Counted from the first letter of the stretch, positions 24,148 through 36,221 are shown. The stretch is 64,000 nt of DNA from Triticum aestivum (GCF_018294505.1 NC_057812.1:58321012-58385011), one strand, 5' to 3'. Numbers and translations are program-made. Notes: generated by a model from the sequence alone, not told the origin.

Positions 24148-24337
24148 CAGTGGCGGAGCTAGACGAAAGTCACTGGGGGGCGAAACGAAAACCATCAATA
24201 TTGGGGGGGGGGGGGGGGGGGGGGGGGCAAACGTTAAAAAACTTCTAATTTGTGCCTCCTTAAAAAAATTTCTTCAGAAATTGAGCCAAGGCTGGGGGGC
24301 AGCAGCCCCCCCTGGCCCCAACATAGCTCCGCCACTG
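24148..24337. mobile_element. hAT MITE (190 bp) with a 25-G run
   Basis: The terminal inverted repeats are cagtggcggagct and agctccgccactg. Perfect 8-bp target duplications aacagacc lie at 24140-24147 and 24338-24345. The interior contains an unbroken run of 25 G (24203-24227). It sits in WAK B intron 1, 170 bp from exon 1. Confidence 0.87.
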
Positions 24338-24506
24338 AACAGACCCGCTATCGTTAAGAAAGATATGTAGGACTACTGTAGTTTGTTCCACTGCCCAAGC
24401 ACCCGAAATGGGAGCACCAGGTTGCACGCGCGTAACGAGCCTGGACGGCATGAGAGCGCTCTAGCAAGAAGAGAAAGAAGAGAAGGGACATGGTGGCGCT
24501 TCTTAC

Positions 24507-24528
24507 CGGCGATCAGTAGCCAGACCAT
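24507..24528 (-). CDS. WAK: WAK B, proposed 22-nt first coding exon
   Basis: The minus-strand ATG (24528-24526) opens MVWLLIAG and runs straight into a consensus donor (GTAAGA at 24506-24505 and beyond). Seven codons plus one base join the acceptor at 21200-21199 in phase 1, giving MVWLLIAGQKLLLLVAATL, a signal peptide. The intron would be 3.3 kb. The pattern matches WAK A and WAK C. Confidence 0.72.
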
Positions 24529-25015
24529 GGCCGGAGGCTGGAGCTTCCGCCGCCGTCGCCGACCCTCCACCCCCCACCACGGCCGGTGGCTGTGCGCGAG
24601 CGCGGCGCGCGGGCGAGAGAGAGGACCAGCTAGGGAGGTCGCGCTTATGTTATGTCATCTACGACGAGATGAACTGAGACGCAGTCAAGCAGCCTCCCCT
24701 CGTACTCGTACTGCTACTAGTACTGACCAAAACCGCGTGTGGTGGGTGGGCAGGAGGAAGCGGGAGCTGACCGCAGGCAGGTCATCGCCTGGCCACTGTT
24801 TTGGTACACTACAACTATAGCGCAGCTTTCTCAGCCGGTGTCGAGTCGTATAATTAAACTCGGCCCGTCAACGGCGTCGCCGGCCGGTGCCCGGCGTGAC
24901 AGAATCCGGTGCCACTTCAACTCTGACCAAGGACCCGGTTTTTTTTCTTTTCTTTTTTGTCGAGGCGACCCGCTCTTCCTCCTGGCTAGCTGCTGGTATT
25001 TGACCCGCTCCTAGC
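24529..25015 (-). promoter_or_regulatory. Upstream region of WAK B exon 1
   Basis: The block 24965-25015 repeats the gacccgctc, ctggctagc and TTGAC (25000-25004) series seen upstream of WAK A. GC-rich sequence between it and the exon is the probable 5' leader. Promoter role is inferred. Confidence 0.38.
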
Positions 25016-25019
25016 GATC

Positions 25020-25670
25020 CTTTCTCTTCAACCCCTCAAAAAGAAAAAAGAAAAAAAAACGATCCTTTCTCTCCTTTTTCTTTTTCGATTTTCTTTTGGC
25101 ATAGCATGCCATTTTTTCTGTTGTGGCATGTCAATTGCCAACCATGTAGGCAACACCCCCTTCTATATCATGCCAATTTCCCCTGCAGCAGAATTTGCCG
25201 TGTTGTAATTTTCATAGCATGACACATTTCTCTCCGCGCACGACATGGCAAACACTGGACACATCACAGATTTGACGAGCGGCCCACCCCCATGTCTCTG
25301 CTTTTTGTTCTATAATGGAAGTTAGGGCAACTTTAACGCGGATCATCAAACCGATCAAGTCACCGCGGCGCTTCGCTATCGACGGGAGTGACGCCTACCA
25401 TTGAATGAAATATTCCACCTAAAAATGACTCCTATACAACTTATTGCGGCGAAGTGAAAAAAAATATGCCACAAGGACCTATCAATTTTACCGGTAGGAA
25501 CTTGTTGGACCGTCTTATTGGGTCATTTTGATATATACGCTGCTCCTTAATTAATTTTATAGCCCTTTCACTCAACTAATATGTTAGATTTGGATTTGGT
25601 TCGATCGGATCAAGGATTTCTTAAGGAGCTCTCCCATTCAATTGAGACAATAGATTTTGAATTTGATTCA
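25020..25670. other. Spacer, nothing recognised
   Basis: AT-rich spacer with several tracts similar to gcatgccattt/gcatgaca. No gene, repeat end or RNA seen. Confidence 0.35.
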
Positions 25671-25671
25671 T

Positions 25672-26510
25672 GATCTTGACTGGGTCAACAATTTCTCAAA
25701 TTAATCGACAGCAGCCAGCCTAACTTTCGTGCATCCTCTCATCACATAGAATTTTTTTCTCCTAACAACACCATCTTCCCCACACGCCAAACCAATAATA
25801 AACAAGCGAACCAACATGTGGTTGGATGGTTAGAGGGACAGTGATATCTCTAGCCCATCAGAGTTCAAGTCATGGTGCTCGCATTTATTTCTGGATTTAT
25901 TTCAGGATTTCCGGCGATGCGCTTGACGTTCACGTCGATGACGAGGCGTCTACGGTGAATTCGTAAATCGCTTGCGTCTGTATTGTGTTAAAAGAAAAAA
26001 AAACCGCACATCATAGTCTTTAGAAGATTTATGCGAAATGGCATTCTGAGTCACAGACGGGAAAAGAGCATGACATGCACCCCTTGTCCTCTCAACCACC
26101 ACGGGCAACTCCTCAATCAAAATGGAAAAAAGTTGGGAAAAAGAAGAAAACATTCTCAACACGGTTTCATCATGTACGAGCTTGTACTAGTAAGAGTGAG
26201 CTAAAGGAAACCATTGCAAACACTTGAAAAAGTAGGAACATGCATGTATGGAGACTGCAAGCGGAAAGCAACAGAATGAAGTGTTCCCAGGCGAAATGAG
26301 ACTCCTCTTACCCGCAAGCAGTGAGCGACCCATGGCTGAAGCCGCCCGCCGCTGGGCTTCGGTTGTCGACCCTCCCTCCACCGGTGAGCAGTGAGTGCCT
26401 CCCTGTGTGGCCTGGGCCGGCGCGCGAGGGAGGAAGAAGCAATTAAGCAAGGAGATGGCGTTTATGTACGATGAGATGAGATGAGATGAACAGAGAGACG
26501 CGGTCATAGT
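25672..26510 (-). repeat. Segmental duplication, copy 1 (with an orphan WAK first exon)
   Basis: Blocks match copy 2 (29717-30340) in the same order: gactgggtcaacaatttctc, then agtctttagaagatttatgc, then ccccttgtcctctcaaccac, then the exon region, then ggcgtttatgtacgatgaga. Copy 2 lacks most of 25730-25985. The duplicated unit is the 5' end of a WAK gene plus its upstream flank. Confidence 0.85.
26312..26333 (-). pseudogene. Orphan WAK first exon 1 (or alternative first exon of WAK B)
   Basis: The minus-strand ATG 26333-26331 opens MGRSLLAG, then a GTAAGA donor (26311-26310 and beyond). The length (22 nt), phase and sequence fit WAK exon 1. The next WAK body downstream is B, whose own exon 1 is nearer (24.5 kb), so this copy is either a relic of a lost WAK gene or an alternative 5' end of B. 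ATG and donor are intact. Confidence 0.62.
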
Positions 26511-26519
26511 CAGGCAGCG

Positions 26520-29500
26520 AGCCTCCCCCTTTGGAGGTAGTAGTACTAGTAATCAAAAGTCCAAAACCGTGTGTGGGATGGGCCGCAGGGGGGAGCTGAC
26601 TGCGAGTTGGTCATCGCCTTACTGTTGTTTTGTAATAGCAGTAGTATGATTTGCGTGGTGCTTCTTCAGGCGGCAAGTTCCCGTCATCTTCTTCCTTCTT
26701 CTTATTTTTTTTTATTAAACTCTCCAGTATCAATTCAATGGTGACGCTGGCGTGGTTGAACATGGACATATGGCGCTGCTCCTCCCTGCTCCGTGAATCA
26801 TGACGCAGGGCTTTCTGTCCAGGAGACCCGCTCTTCTAAATCAAATGAACATTGCAAGCTCTGGCTCAGGTTCAGTATGCCTAAATCAAATGGTTTCGGA
26901 GATCCTAGGTTCAGTGTCATTGCAAGCTCTGGCTCCATTTTTCAGCCTCAGTTTCATGTTGGAGTGTGTAACAAATTAGAAAATGACCAGTTAGATGGGT
27001 GCCTAATTTCCTGTTTGGTTCATGTATTGCCTCTTATTTTTATTTGAACTATCAGATCATCTGTGGTTTATGGATTCTTTATCAGTTCTATGAGCCTGAC
27101 AGGTTGTTGCTACATTTTCTGTTTGGCTCATGCATTGCTTTTCCTTTTTGTTTGTACTATCGAATCATCTGTAGTTAATGGATTGCTTATTAGTTCTAGG
27201 TGTCTGGCAGGCTGTACACTGCGTGGGCCCTATAATCATATTATTAACAAATAATATTTGAGCTTTGCAGTGTATTCGAAGATGAAATGAGCCCTTTTTC
27301 CCATGCTTGGCTGATGTGTTGTTAGTACTTATTTCCTGCTTTGTTTTTAGGTTTTGTAGATGGTGGCCTTACAGGCTGTGCTCCAAATGGGTAAAAGGAA
27401 GTTTCTACTTGCTGTTCTAAGATTCAAACATCAGGCACATACATAATATATCATCTCTTATGACTCCGATGGTTTGTATCCTGGAAGCAATTCGGGTCCT
27501 CTGTTTTTCAAGCAGCTTGTGTCTTATGCATGATTAGGGGGTTATATACTACACTTTTTATTTTAAATGCGACCATATAGACATAGCAACCAAGCTATAT
27601 TATAAATTCTATTAGTATCTTTTTCATTGTTGATGCGTTCTTCCAAAAATCTTGGTGCCCAATATTCTGCTTGGATGTAGGATTCATTATAGCTATTTCA
27701 ATAGTCCTCCCGGCCAGGCGAATATGCAGTGAATAGCGACCTTGCACCGAGGGTAAATCTTGCTGTTGGCTACATATTGTACCATAGCTAGAAATTGTAT
27801 TTTCACTTTGTAATCCAAAGAATTAGCATTTTGTTCTTTTCCGCAACTTTTTCATATGTAGGGCCTACATGTTCTGGCAGCTAATTGAAAGAAACTATCT
27901 CCAGTTCTGCCAAACACTACCGTAGTCACGTGTCCTATTTTTTAGTAATTAGCAGCACAAGGAAACTGATAGGTGTTGCACGCACAATTCCCCTTTGGTG
28001 TCGTGCAGATTGTAAAATCAACAAGTACCCTGATTTTGGTGCCAGACATATGATTCAGTTCTGCATGATGCGCTTGTTATAGGAGAAAATCAGTTTGCCA
28101 ATATTATTTTCCTACTAATTGATATACACATGTTTACGTACACTGTACCAGTTGCATGGATGTACCAATTGTTGTCCAGTAACCTTTGAAAGTTAACACA
28201 AAGAATCTGCACCCTAGGATAATTGCAAGGAAGGGAATCACATATGTGAGTGCCCTTCAGAAAACCCAGTGGCACGTGGCATATCAGAAGGAACCAAAAT
28301 TGTAATCCCCAAGTGCGCCGAGCACTTTCTATTCTGGAGGAAGATGAGCTTGAGAGTTGAGAGGTGGGTTATAGTAACTATGCTCATGAATCTCCATTTG
28401 CCATACTTGAAAGTTGAGATATGTAATATCCGTTGGGTTATATAAGCATGTTAAGATAGACTAATATGCACAAAATTTTGCATGGAATGCTTCTAATATG
28501 CTACCTAATAATAAGGCAGTTCCCATTTTAACAAATTTCATGGTGAATCATAAATCTTCATATGTGCACACATAGTGTAACCTCTTTCCTGTAAGCATCC
28601 AGGCTTTTGATTGATTGGTTTGAGGTGCAACCATGCCTATCAAATGAGGAACACGTTACCCTTCTCAGCCACCCAAAAATACTTTTACCTTCAGTACTCG
28701 ATGTAGCATGCATTCCCTTTTTCATTATCACCCAGTGGTGGCCTTAGAAAGAAAAGCTTGCATTACATTTTTGTGATGTACTAATTATTATGACCTGGTC
28801 TAATTATTATAAATCCTTCGACCTATGTAATGTACTCCTGATACTATTATATCATGCTGCATTTCCTGTGATATATCAAATATCTATCCTTTGTCCTAAA
28901 CAAGAGGCCTTACAGTTATACTGAGCAATACTGATTTGGTCAGTATATAATATTGCAATGCTTATAACCCTTTGGTCAGTGGCCCATCTGAATTGAGATG
29001 CATCATAGTTATCTTAATATTATTTGTTTTGTTTCTTACCCACTGATCCATCCCACACAGCAAGTATTCTTCCTGAGAACTATGCTCAGATAGTTGAATA
29101 TATTATTTTGTACTTAATTGTTGAAAGATGGATTTGTATTACTAATGCTGAGATGGGCATTACATTTTTCTTTCAAGGGAACAGACCAAACTTACTGCAA
29201 CTTTATTTGTAAATATTTGAAATTTATATTATGTCTCTTATGTGATCTCAGATGACTTCTTTTTTGTGTGGGGACCTCAAGCTACCTTTAGTGACTTACA
29301 AGCTATCAACCAAGAGTTTTCCCTGCTTTTGGAGCCTGCTAAGCTATCAACAAACAAAGAGGTTGCCCCTTCTCTTGCTAATGAAATATGTGTTTACCAG
29401 AATTTTTGTTATTATCAGAAGAGGGTTATATTTTTATGGGAGGCTGCATTTGTAATGGTTCAGTATTTCTAAAGGGGTACATTTATTTGTAGGTACTATG

Positions 29501-29715
29501 CTGAGACTGAAGAGGATGCTAGCCAGCGGCCCACCTCTCTTGCCGTCGCCGCTGAGCCGCCATGTCTCCTTCAGAGGCTTATTGTATTGCTACATGTTTA
29601 TGCTTCTTATCCACTCACCCATTGTAGTGTAGGTTTGTGTTCTTGGATTTCTTTCCCTCCATTTCTTATTTTTGGCGAGCGGGTGAGCTAATTGGGCTAT
29701 TTTCCTCTATGATTT
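26520..29715. other. Spacer between the two duplicated segments
   Basis: About 3.2 kb of AT-rich DNA resembling intron or untranslated sequence. No conserved coding frame is seen. An imperfect tandem duplication lies at 27007-27220. Confidence 0.4.
27007..27220. repeat. Imperfect tandem duplication, two units of about 107 bp
   Basis: Both units contain ctgtttggttcatg/ctgtttggctcatg, aactatcagatcatctg/tactatcgaatcatctg and a ttagttcta/tcagttcta end, in the same order and spacing. Confidence 0.7.
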
Positions 29716-29716
29716 T

Positions 29717-30340
29717 GACTGGGTCAACAATTTCTCAAATTAATCGACAGCATCCACCCTAAGTTAAAAGAAAAAAAACCGCACGCACATCCTAGTCTTT
29801 AGAAGATTTATGCGAATACCCTAAAAAAAGATTTGTGCGAAATGGCACTCTCAGTCACAGACAGGAAAAGAGCATGGCACGCACCCCTTGTCCTCTCAAC
29901 CACCACAGGCAACTCCTCAATCAAAAAGGGAAAAAGTTGGGGAAAAAGAAAGAGGACATTCTCAACGCAAGGATTCATCATGCATGTACGAGCCTGCCTC
30001 TAGTAAGAGCTAAAGGAAACCATTGCAAAAACTTGAAAGAGAAAGACCATGCATGTATGAAGACTGCAAGCGGAAAGCAACAGAATTAAGTGTTCCCAGG
30101 CGAAATGAGATTCCTCTTACTACGTACGTACCCGCAAGCAGTGAGCAGCCCATGGCTGGAGCCGCCGGCCCGCCGCGCTTCGGCTGTCGTCGACCCTCCC
30201 TCCCTCCCTCCCTCCGCCGGTGAGCAGCGAGTGCCTCCTTGTGCCTGTGTGGGCCGGCGCGCGAGAGAGGGGGAAGCAAGCAGGGAGATATATGGCGTTT
30301 ATGTACGATGAGATGGGATGAGACCCGCTCCACCACGCAC
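29717..30340 (-). repeat. Segmental duplication, copy 2 (with an orphan WAK first exon)
   Basis: This is the partner of 25672-26510 (see that entry). Here a CTCC microsatellite (ccctccctccctccctcc near 30196-30213) has expanded and a tacg repeat sits at the exon donor. Confidence 0.85.
30132..30153 (-). pseudogene. Orphan WAK first exon 2
   Basis: The minus-strand ATG 30153-30151 opens MGCSLLAG and is followed by GTACGTACGTAG as donor. It has the same length and phase as the exon at 26312-26333 and WAK exon 1. The region 30310-30380 behind it carries TATATA and TTGAC. No WAK body lies between this exon and WAK B's own exon 1, so it is a relic of a deleted copy or a distant alternative first exon. 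Confidence 0.6.
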
Positions 30341-30380
30341 GTGCCCCTCCTCCTCCTAGCTGGCTATATATTGACTCGCC
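30320..30380 (-). promoter_or_regulatory. TATA/W-box-like block upstream of orphan exon 2
   Basis: The plus-strand order is gacccgctc, ctcctcctcctagctggc, TATATA (30365-30370), TTGAC (30371-30375). The same series, with decayed TATA, occurs upstream of WAK A and WAK B exon 1. Confidence 0.42.
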
Positions 30381-31106
30381 CTAAAGGATCCATGCCCAAA
30401 GTTCAACCTAAAATACGATGATCCCGCCTTATAAACCCGGTTGGAGACTTGGAGGGAGTATGAATGAGATAGTTAGCTACTATCCTACTGCTCTGATTGT
30501 TTGCTTGCAAACATATATGAACTTGTGGTCGTTGATCGCCCTGAAAAAGTTGGTGACAAAAAAAAAAGAAATCGATGCGTCAGTTGTACAGTAGCATTAA
30601 TTAATCAGTATTTAGGAGTATCATAAAGCTGTCGATAACAACACGAAAAATGGGGACAAGGCGATGTGCTACATTTTCGACAGGGTCACTCACCACCAAT
30701 GTTGGGAAGAAATAAACTTGAAATTTGACACAATTCATTCATAGGAACACAAAATTCAGTTACCATGACAGAAAGAAAGGACCTTGAGATTTGACACGAT
30801 TCAGAGTCATATCATAGGTCAGGAACACAAAATTCAGTTAGGCATGCATAGTTGAGCAACATTGCAAACTGAAATCTGGTGGTCCATGTGCGAATTCTCA
30901 TACTGAAAACATGAAGACTGAGTTTTGTGTTCCCTCGCACCCGAAACTGAGAACTCACATGCCGCATAGCCCGTCGTGGCAAGCTCCACCGATGAAACGC
31001 AGAACACACACAGGTCCCATGAGAACATTTACTTAGCTACTTGGTACTTCTAGCACGGTAGATTAATTTGTCATTTTTGGTGAAAGGCTCAAACGTAACT
31101 ACTCCA
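30381..31106. other. Spacer and 3' flank of WAK C
   Basis: Contains ggagggagta near 30450, possibly one end of a truncated Stowaway element, and a local repeat of gatttgacac..attca words near 30720-30840. Otherwise it is the probable 3' untranslated region of WAK C. Confidence 0.4.
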
Positions 31107-33887
31107 TCATCTGGGCGTCTCTATGCCTATTCCAGACATGTACGCCTCCATCGAGGAGGATCCTGAAGACGGAGGGCACCAAGCCGCCACAGCCGCAGGC
31201 GACGAGCACACAACCAGACACTCTGTTTTGGCATGCCCCAGCGCCAGTTTCTCCCTCCAGGCGCTTCGCAGGGCCTTCAGCTTGTCGGCCACCTCGGTCA
31301 TGGAAGGCCTGTCCTCACCCCTGGGGCCCAAGCACATCCGCCCGAGCTCGGCGACTTCTCGCAGCAGCGCCTCCATCCCCGCACGCGCGATTCTCGGGTC
31401 AAGGATGCCCTCGAGGTTCTCAATCTTCATGGCGAGCAGGAAGGATGACACGAGACTCTTGCCTTCCTTCAGGCCATCGCGGTAGATGGCCTTCTTCCCC
31501 GTGATCAGCTCCAGCAGCACGGCCCCGAAGCTGTACACGTCGCTCTTCTCTGTGAGCTGCCGCTCCTGCAGGTACTCAGGGTCTAGATATCCCAGGGTGC
31601 CCTTCACCAGCGTCATGAACTGGGACTCGTCCTTGGGGAGCATCCTCGACGCCCCAAAGTCCGTCACTTTCGCCATGTAGTTGTCGTCCAAGAGGATGTT
31701 CATGGACTTGACATCTCCGTGGACTATATGGTGGTTAGTGGACAGATGCAGATAGGCCAGCGCTTCTGCCGATTCTTGAGCGATCCTGAGACGGGTGTCC
31801 AGCGAGGGAGGTGGACTTCCGTGGCTACCATGGATGAACTCAAAGAGAGTGCCGTTCGAGATGAACTCGTAGACCAGTATGGGGACCTCCACCTCTAAGC
31901 AGCACCCTAGAAGCCTGACCACATTCCGGTGGTTGGTCTGTGAAAGTATAATTATCTCCTGCACGAATTCGTCGGTCTGCTCCACGTTCATGATCTTCGA
32001 GCGTTTCACAGCCACTACCCTGTTATCCTTGAGAATGCCCTTGTAGACAGTGCCATGACCCCCCTTGCCCAGTTCTCTGCTCTCGTCAAAATCGTTTGTA
32101 GCCTTCTTCAGATCTTCTTGAGTGAATATCCTCAAAGTATCGACTTGTTTTGACATAATTTGCTGATATAATATCTGACCACCATTCTGATCAAAGAATC
32201 TTTCCTTCTCTTCCGCCAGCTTTCTTTTCTGATACTCAGCCCATAGAGCGAAGATAAAAACCATGAGGAAGACAGCACTGACGGATAAGCCTGAAAATAA
32301 TGAAGGTTAAATACCATCAGTTCAACGGGTAGATATTGACCACATTTGGCTAAAACACAATGCAGCATGTTGCTATACACACCCTTTAGTCTGCTGTATG
32401 ACATGAATGCGAACTGTTCATGGACTTACATAACTGGCATAAGAAGTGCAAAAGAGATTTCAAATTACTATATTTAAGCAGTGTGGTGCACAACAGGTGT
32501 GCAATCCTTAACTATCCCATTACCTATGACAAACCTCTGAGCTCTGTACAAACCGTACTCTAGTTGCCTAGTTGGCCTTGTATGACTCGCATAAAAAAGT
32601 ACAGAAAAGCTTTTTGTTTATGGTCAATAAGTATGTGAACATTTGGTGTGCAAAATATTTTGATTGCTTATAACACCATTACCTAAGACCACCTTCAGTG
32701 CTTTGTTTGGGTCAGCTCGAACGCAGGGTATGCTCCTTGGATCATCGCTCCTGAATCCTGATGGGCATGAACAGGTGTAGCTACCGTGGGTGTTTATGCA
32801 ATTACCTTTGCAAGGATACAAGGACTGGTTTGGAGGTTCGCACTCATTGATGTCTGTCAATTCCAACTCGAGGACGTGAGGGGAATTTCAACATGAATCA
32901 ACAGAAATCACATTCCATGAACACTAAAACTGACAGGAACAAGAATATATCTGGAATTTTGGCGATGCATATTCATACCTTTGCACCCTCCTTGCAGATA
33001 GGGATTGCCCTCATAACCTTGAGAGCAGTTGCAGCGGTAACCGGGGCCATTAGACACATCAATGCATTCACTGTTCATGGCTTGGCAGGCATACTGTGAT
33101 CCCATCTTGCTGGTTTCAGAACAACTTCCATTACCAGCAACCCAATCAAGTACCACAGGAACTCCATCTGCATATCTACTTGCGAAATCAGTAGAGCTAG
33201 CATATGAAGGATCGAACTTGAACCACTCCTCCTCAACAACGAAAGCGTAGCTGCACGGGCTGAAAGACTGGATGGTTGAGTTGTATATATCTAGTACTGG
33301 CATGGATGTGGTGTTAACGGAACTGACATTTCCTGGAAATGAGGACTGGCAGCAACCCATTCCAGCGCACCCAGAGCTATTATCCACATTACTTGCGTCA
33401 GTGCAGTATGAAAAGCATGAGTTAACAATGGGGAATTCAAGCTGGTTCTTGCCCTTGGTGACTCCTACGACCATTGCAAGCGTAGCACAACCGACTGATG
33501 TCAACTTGTTCTTGGTGTAGGAAAGCTTATGAGAAGGATCAAGAATTAAGCCTTGCGAATCACCGCCAGTACTATTGGTGCCATTGGTGTGGTTGCATTG
33601 CCATGCTATGTATGGGTTCTGAACACGAATCTCACCTAGAGTAAGATTGATGTCCAGTATCCTTACTTTGGTGGAGGCCAAATATGCCCCGCTCACATTG
33701 CATGTGACATTAAAGGGTTCCTGGAAGCATCCATTTCCGGTGCCGAACGGGTACGGGATGCTGACGTTACCGCACTTGTCTGGGCAGCCGGGCCGTGCCA
33801 TGCTGATGATCCCAAACCCAGCCCCATAAGCGGTAGCACTATATTGCAGGGTCAGCATGGCAGCGACAAGTAGTAAGAGCTTTAGAC
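31107..33887 (-). CDS. WAK: Wall-associated receptor kinase C, exons 2-4
   Basis: Exons: 32979-33887 (signal peptide remainder LKLLLLVAAMLTLQ, galacturonan-binding domain CPDKCGNVSIPYPFG, EGF-like CNCSQGYEGNPYLQGG), 32683-32853 (EGF-calcium module, 171 nt) and 31107-32290 (transmembrane LSVSAVFLMVFIFALWA, kinase). With exon 1 (37180-37207) the frame is open for 763 residues. The kinase has GKGGHGTVYKG, VAVKR, HGDVKS (non-RD), DFG and GTLGYLDPEYL. It is more diverged from A and B than they are from each other (for example HHIVHGDVK and EQTDEFVQ), and the intron before the EGF-calcium exon differs in length. The contiguous reading frame upstream of 33887 offers only TTG, so the ATG must come from another exon. 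No disabling lesion is seen. Confidence 0.93.
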
Positions 33888-35239
33888 CTGTAGGCAAGGG
33901 CCAAGAGATGTATCATGTACATATTTATCTATCTACTCTGGATGCATGTTTATACTGTCGCTATGGGACATTTGGCCCCACAAATACAAAAAAAAAGTCC
34001 TAATACGGCGAGTGAGTAGATAACATATATTTGCTTTCTTGCAGAATATGCCAAAGCCCCTCCAATCCAAGCACCATGTAAAGAAAATGTCATAGAAGTC
34101 CATTCATAAGGAATACATCAGTAGTTAGTTAAGAGTTTGATCCCACTAGTACAAACGTTTTGACCCAACAATATCTGAATCAGATGAAGAAAATAAAGTT
34201 AATGCTCGTCTTATATAACAAAGCATCAACTCTGTATGTCTCCCTTAGCTATTATTCTCTGATTTCAAGTTTTGTTTCACCATACAAGAGTTTTAATTTC
34301 ACATCTTCATTATGCGTCTATGCTGGGGAGCAGGCCAAAAAGGAGAAGTCTGCAGTCCAGACTCTAGACTCCATGTTTCTTTCTATCTCATTCTAGAAAC
34401 TGTCGGGAAAATATTACCTCTAATCCAAAAAATATATATGGCTTGTTTCAGTTTATGACTTTGGATTTTTCTATGCAACTTTTCAGATGAAATATCTAAA
34501 TTAATAGTTTATTGGCATTGATTTTACGAATTTATAACTACATAAAAACTAAAATAAGTAGCAACTAGTTTGTTGCTCTCTGTTTATAAACCTAAAATGG
34601 CACATCGGGTGGCTGGGGATAGGACCAGGGACCACCACATGCTTGCCAACCACAACACACAGATTTTAGCGATTTATTAATGGATGCATTTTCTTTTTCT
34701 ATGGTCCGAGCAGCCCTTTTCATACTTTTGTTCCATCTTGCATGTTGGAACGAAGAATTTGTAGAAATAATCTTCTACGCAACAACTAGCACTCTAACCC
34801 CCCATTCGCCACAGGAAAAACAGCCTATTTCTTCCATCCCACCATCTCCTGAATTTGGTTCCTTACATGCCATCATCACTCTGAAACCACCATCTCAGCC
34901 CAACCATCAAGTGGATAAAAAATCGTTTTGCTACTGATTTCACATGTACGTAGTCAACCAAAATCCACACTAACCTGTAAAATGGTTTTCTCTAGCAATA
35001 TAAAATGTATGCACTATCTATTCTTGTGCTGGCCATGTGCGCGCTGGAAAAAAGTATTAGGCAATTTCGAACTGGATAAGCTCCTGATTTCCCCAAATGC
35101 TCGGAGCTTGCAGAGTTGCAGTGCACTACAACAACGGCACACAGGATAAATTCCCCGGCAAAAAGTAAATAAAATCGCGTCCCAGGCCCGGTCGATGCGT
35201 CGTGCTCGAATCACACGCGCCAGCTCCGATAAGCAAGTA

Positions 35240-35470
35240 ACTGCATCGTACGGCTAGGGTTTCCCGTACCTCACAGGGCCTGATAGCCCGGCGCCGTGGC
35301 ACGACGGCGGGTAGTGTCGGGTAATCAGATTCCGCGTGTCGACGGCGGCTGGAGGAACCATGGCGAGAGGCGGATGGGGACCCGGCGGTGCCGCACTGGT
35401 GGTGGCGGCGCGGGCCTCTGCGTCGCCGTCAGGCATCTCGCCGGCCTGGCGTGCTGGGTGGGGAATTGGG
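35240..35470 (-). promoter_or_regulatory. Conserved GC-rich block in WAK C intron 1
   Basis: This is the counterpart of the blocks in A and B, with ggctagggtttcccgtacctcacagggcc-type words and catctcgccggc. The donor-like edge reads CCTGTGAG then GTA on the minus strand. It is a candidate internal promoter or alternative leader exon. Confidence 0.48.
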
Positions 35471-35504
35471 AGAGCTCCTTTTTTTTAGGGGTTTTTTGGG
35501 AGAG

Positions 35505-36170
35505 CTCCTAATCGGCGCCTGTAGCGCCAGTTTTCATTCTAGCGCACAGAGCATCCCCCACTGGGCCAGCCCATTTGCGGAGCCTGTAACGGGGGCGGAG
35601 TACCGTGGGGTCTGTGTTGCGTCTCGAATGTACTGCAGCGACCTCAGTCTTTGTAGCGACACGGGGTACTGTAGCAATTCGAAACAAGTTTGCTCGTTTG
35701 AAAAAAAAAATAAAAAAAGTCCATGCATTTTTTCCAAATTGTTCATGAGTTCAGAAAAGGTTCATGAATTTCAAAAAAAGTTCATAAATTTGAGAAAAAT
35801 GTCATGAACTTTCAAAAATTCCACAATTTAATGGTGTTCATGAATTTTAAAAATTGCATGGATTTGAAAATTGTTCATGAAAACTAAAAAATCTCAAAAT
35901 TGAAAATGTTCATAATTTTCAAATAAGTTTACAATTTTAAAATGATATTTAAAATTAAAATAAGAAAAAGGAAAGATAAAGGAAAAACAAAAAAAACAAA
36001 AAAAGTGGAAGAAACCAGAGAACACCAAGCCCAAAAACCGGAGGGAAAGGTTACCAGAACCAATGGGAGGAATAATGGGTTGGCAGCCCATTTATGTCCT
36101 AGCGAACCGTGGGTGTGCACCTTCTACCCGTAATGCTATAAGTAGTGCTTAAGGCGCTAATATGATCTGA
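35505..36170. repeat. Non-autonomous repeat with gcgcc ends and AT-rich core
   Basis: GC-rich edges (ggcgcctgtagcgcc near 35514; gcttaaggcgctaat near 36148) enclose an A/T core full of gttcatgaattt/aaaaagttca words (35690-35950). The section ggttaccagaaccaatggg (about 36050) is echoed in reverse near 59530, so a related fragment lies there. It is probably a DNA-transposon derivative; the class is not certain. Confidence 0.45.
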
Positions 36171-36221
36171 CGGGGATTTGGACATAGGAGGAAGGTTTTT
36201 TTTTGTGATGGCTAGATTGAC

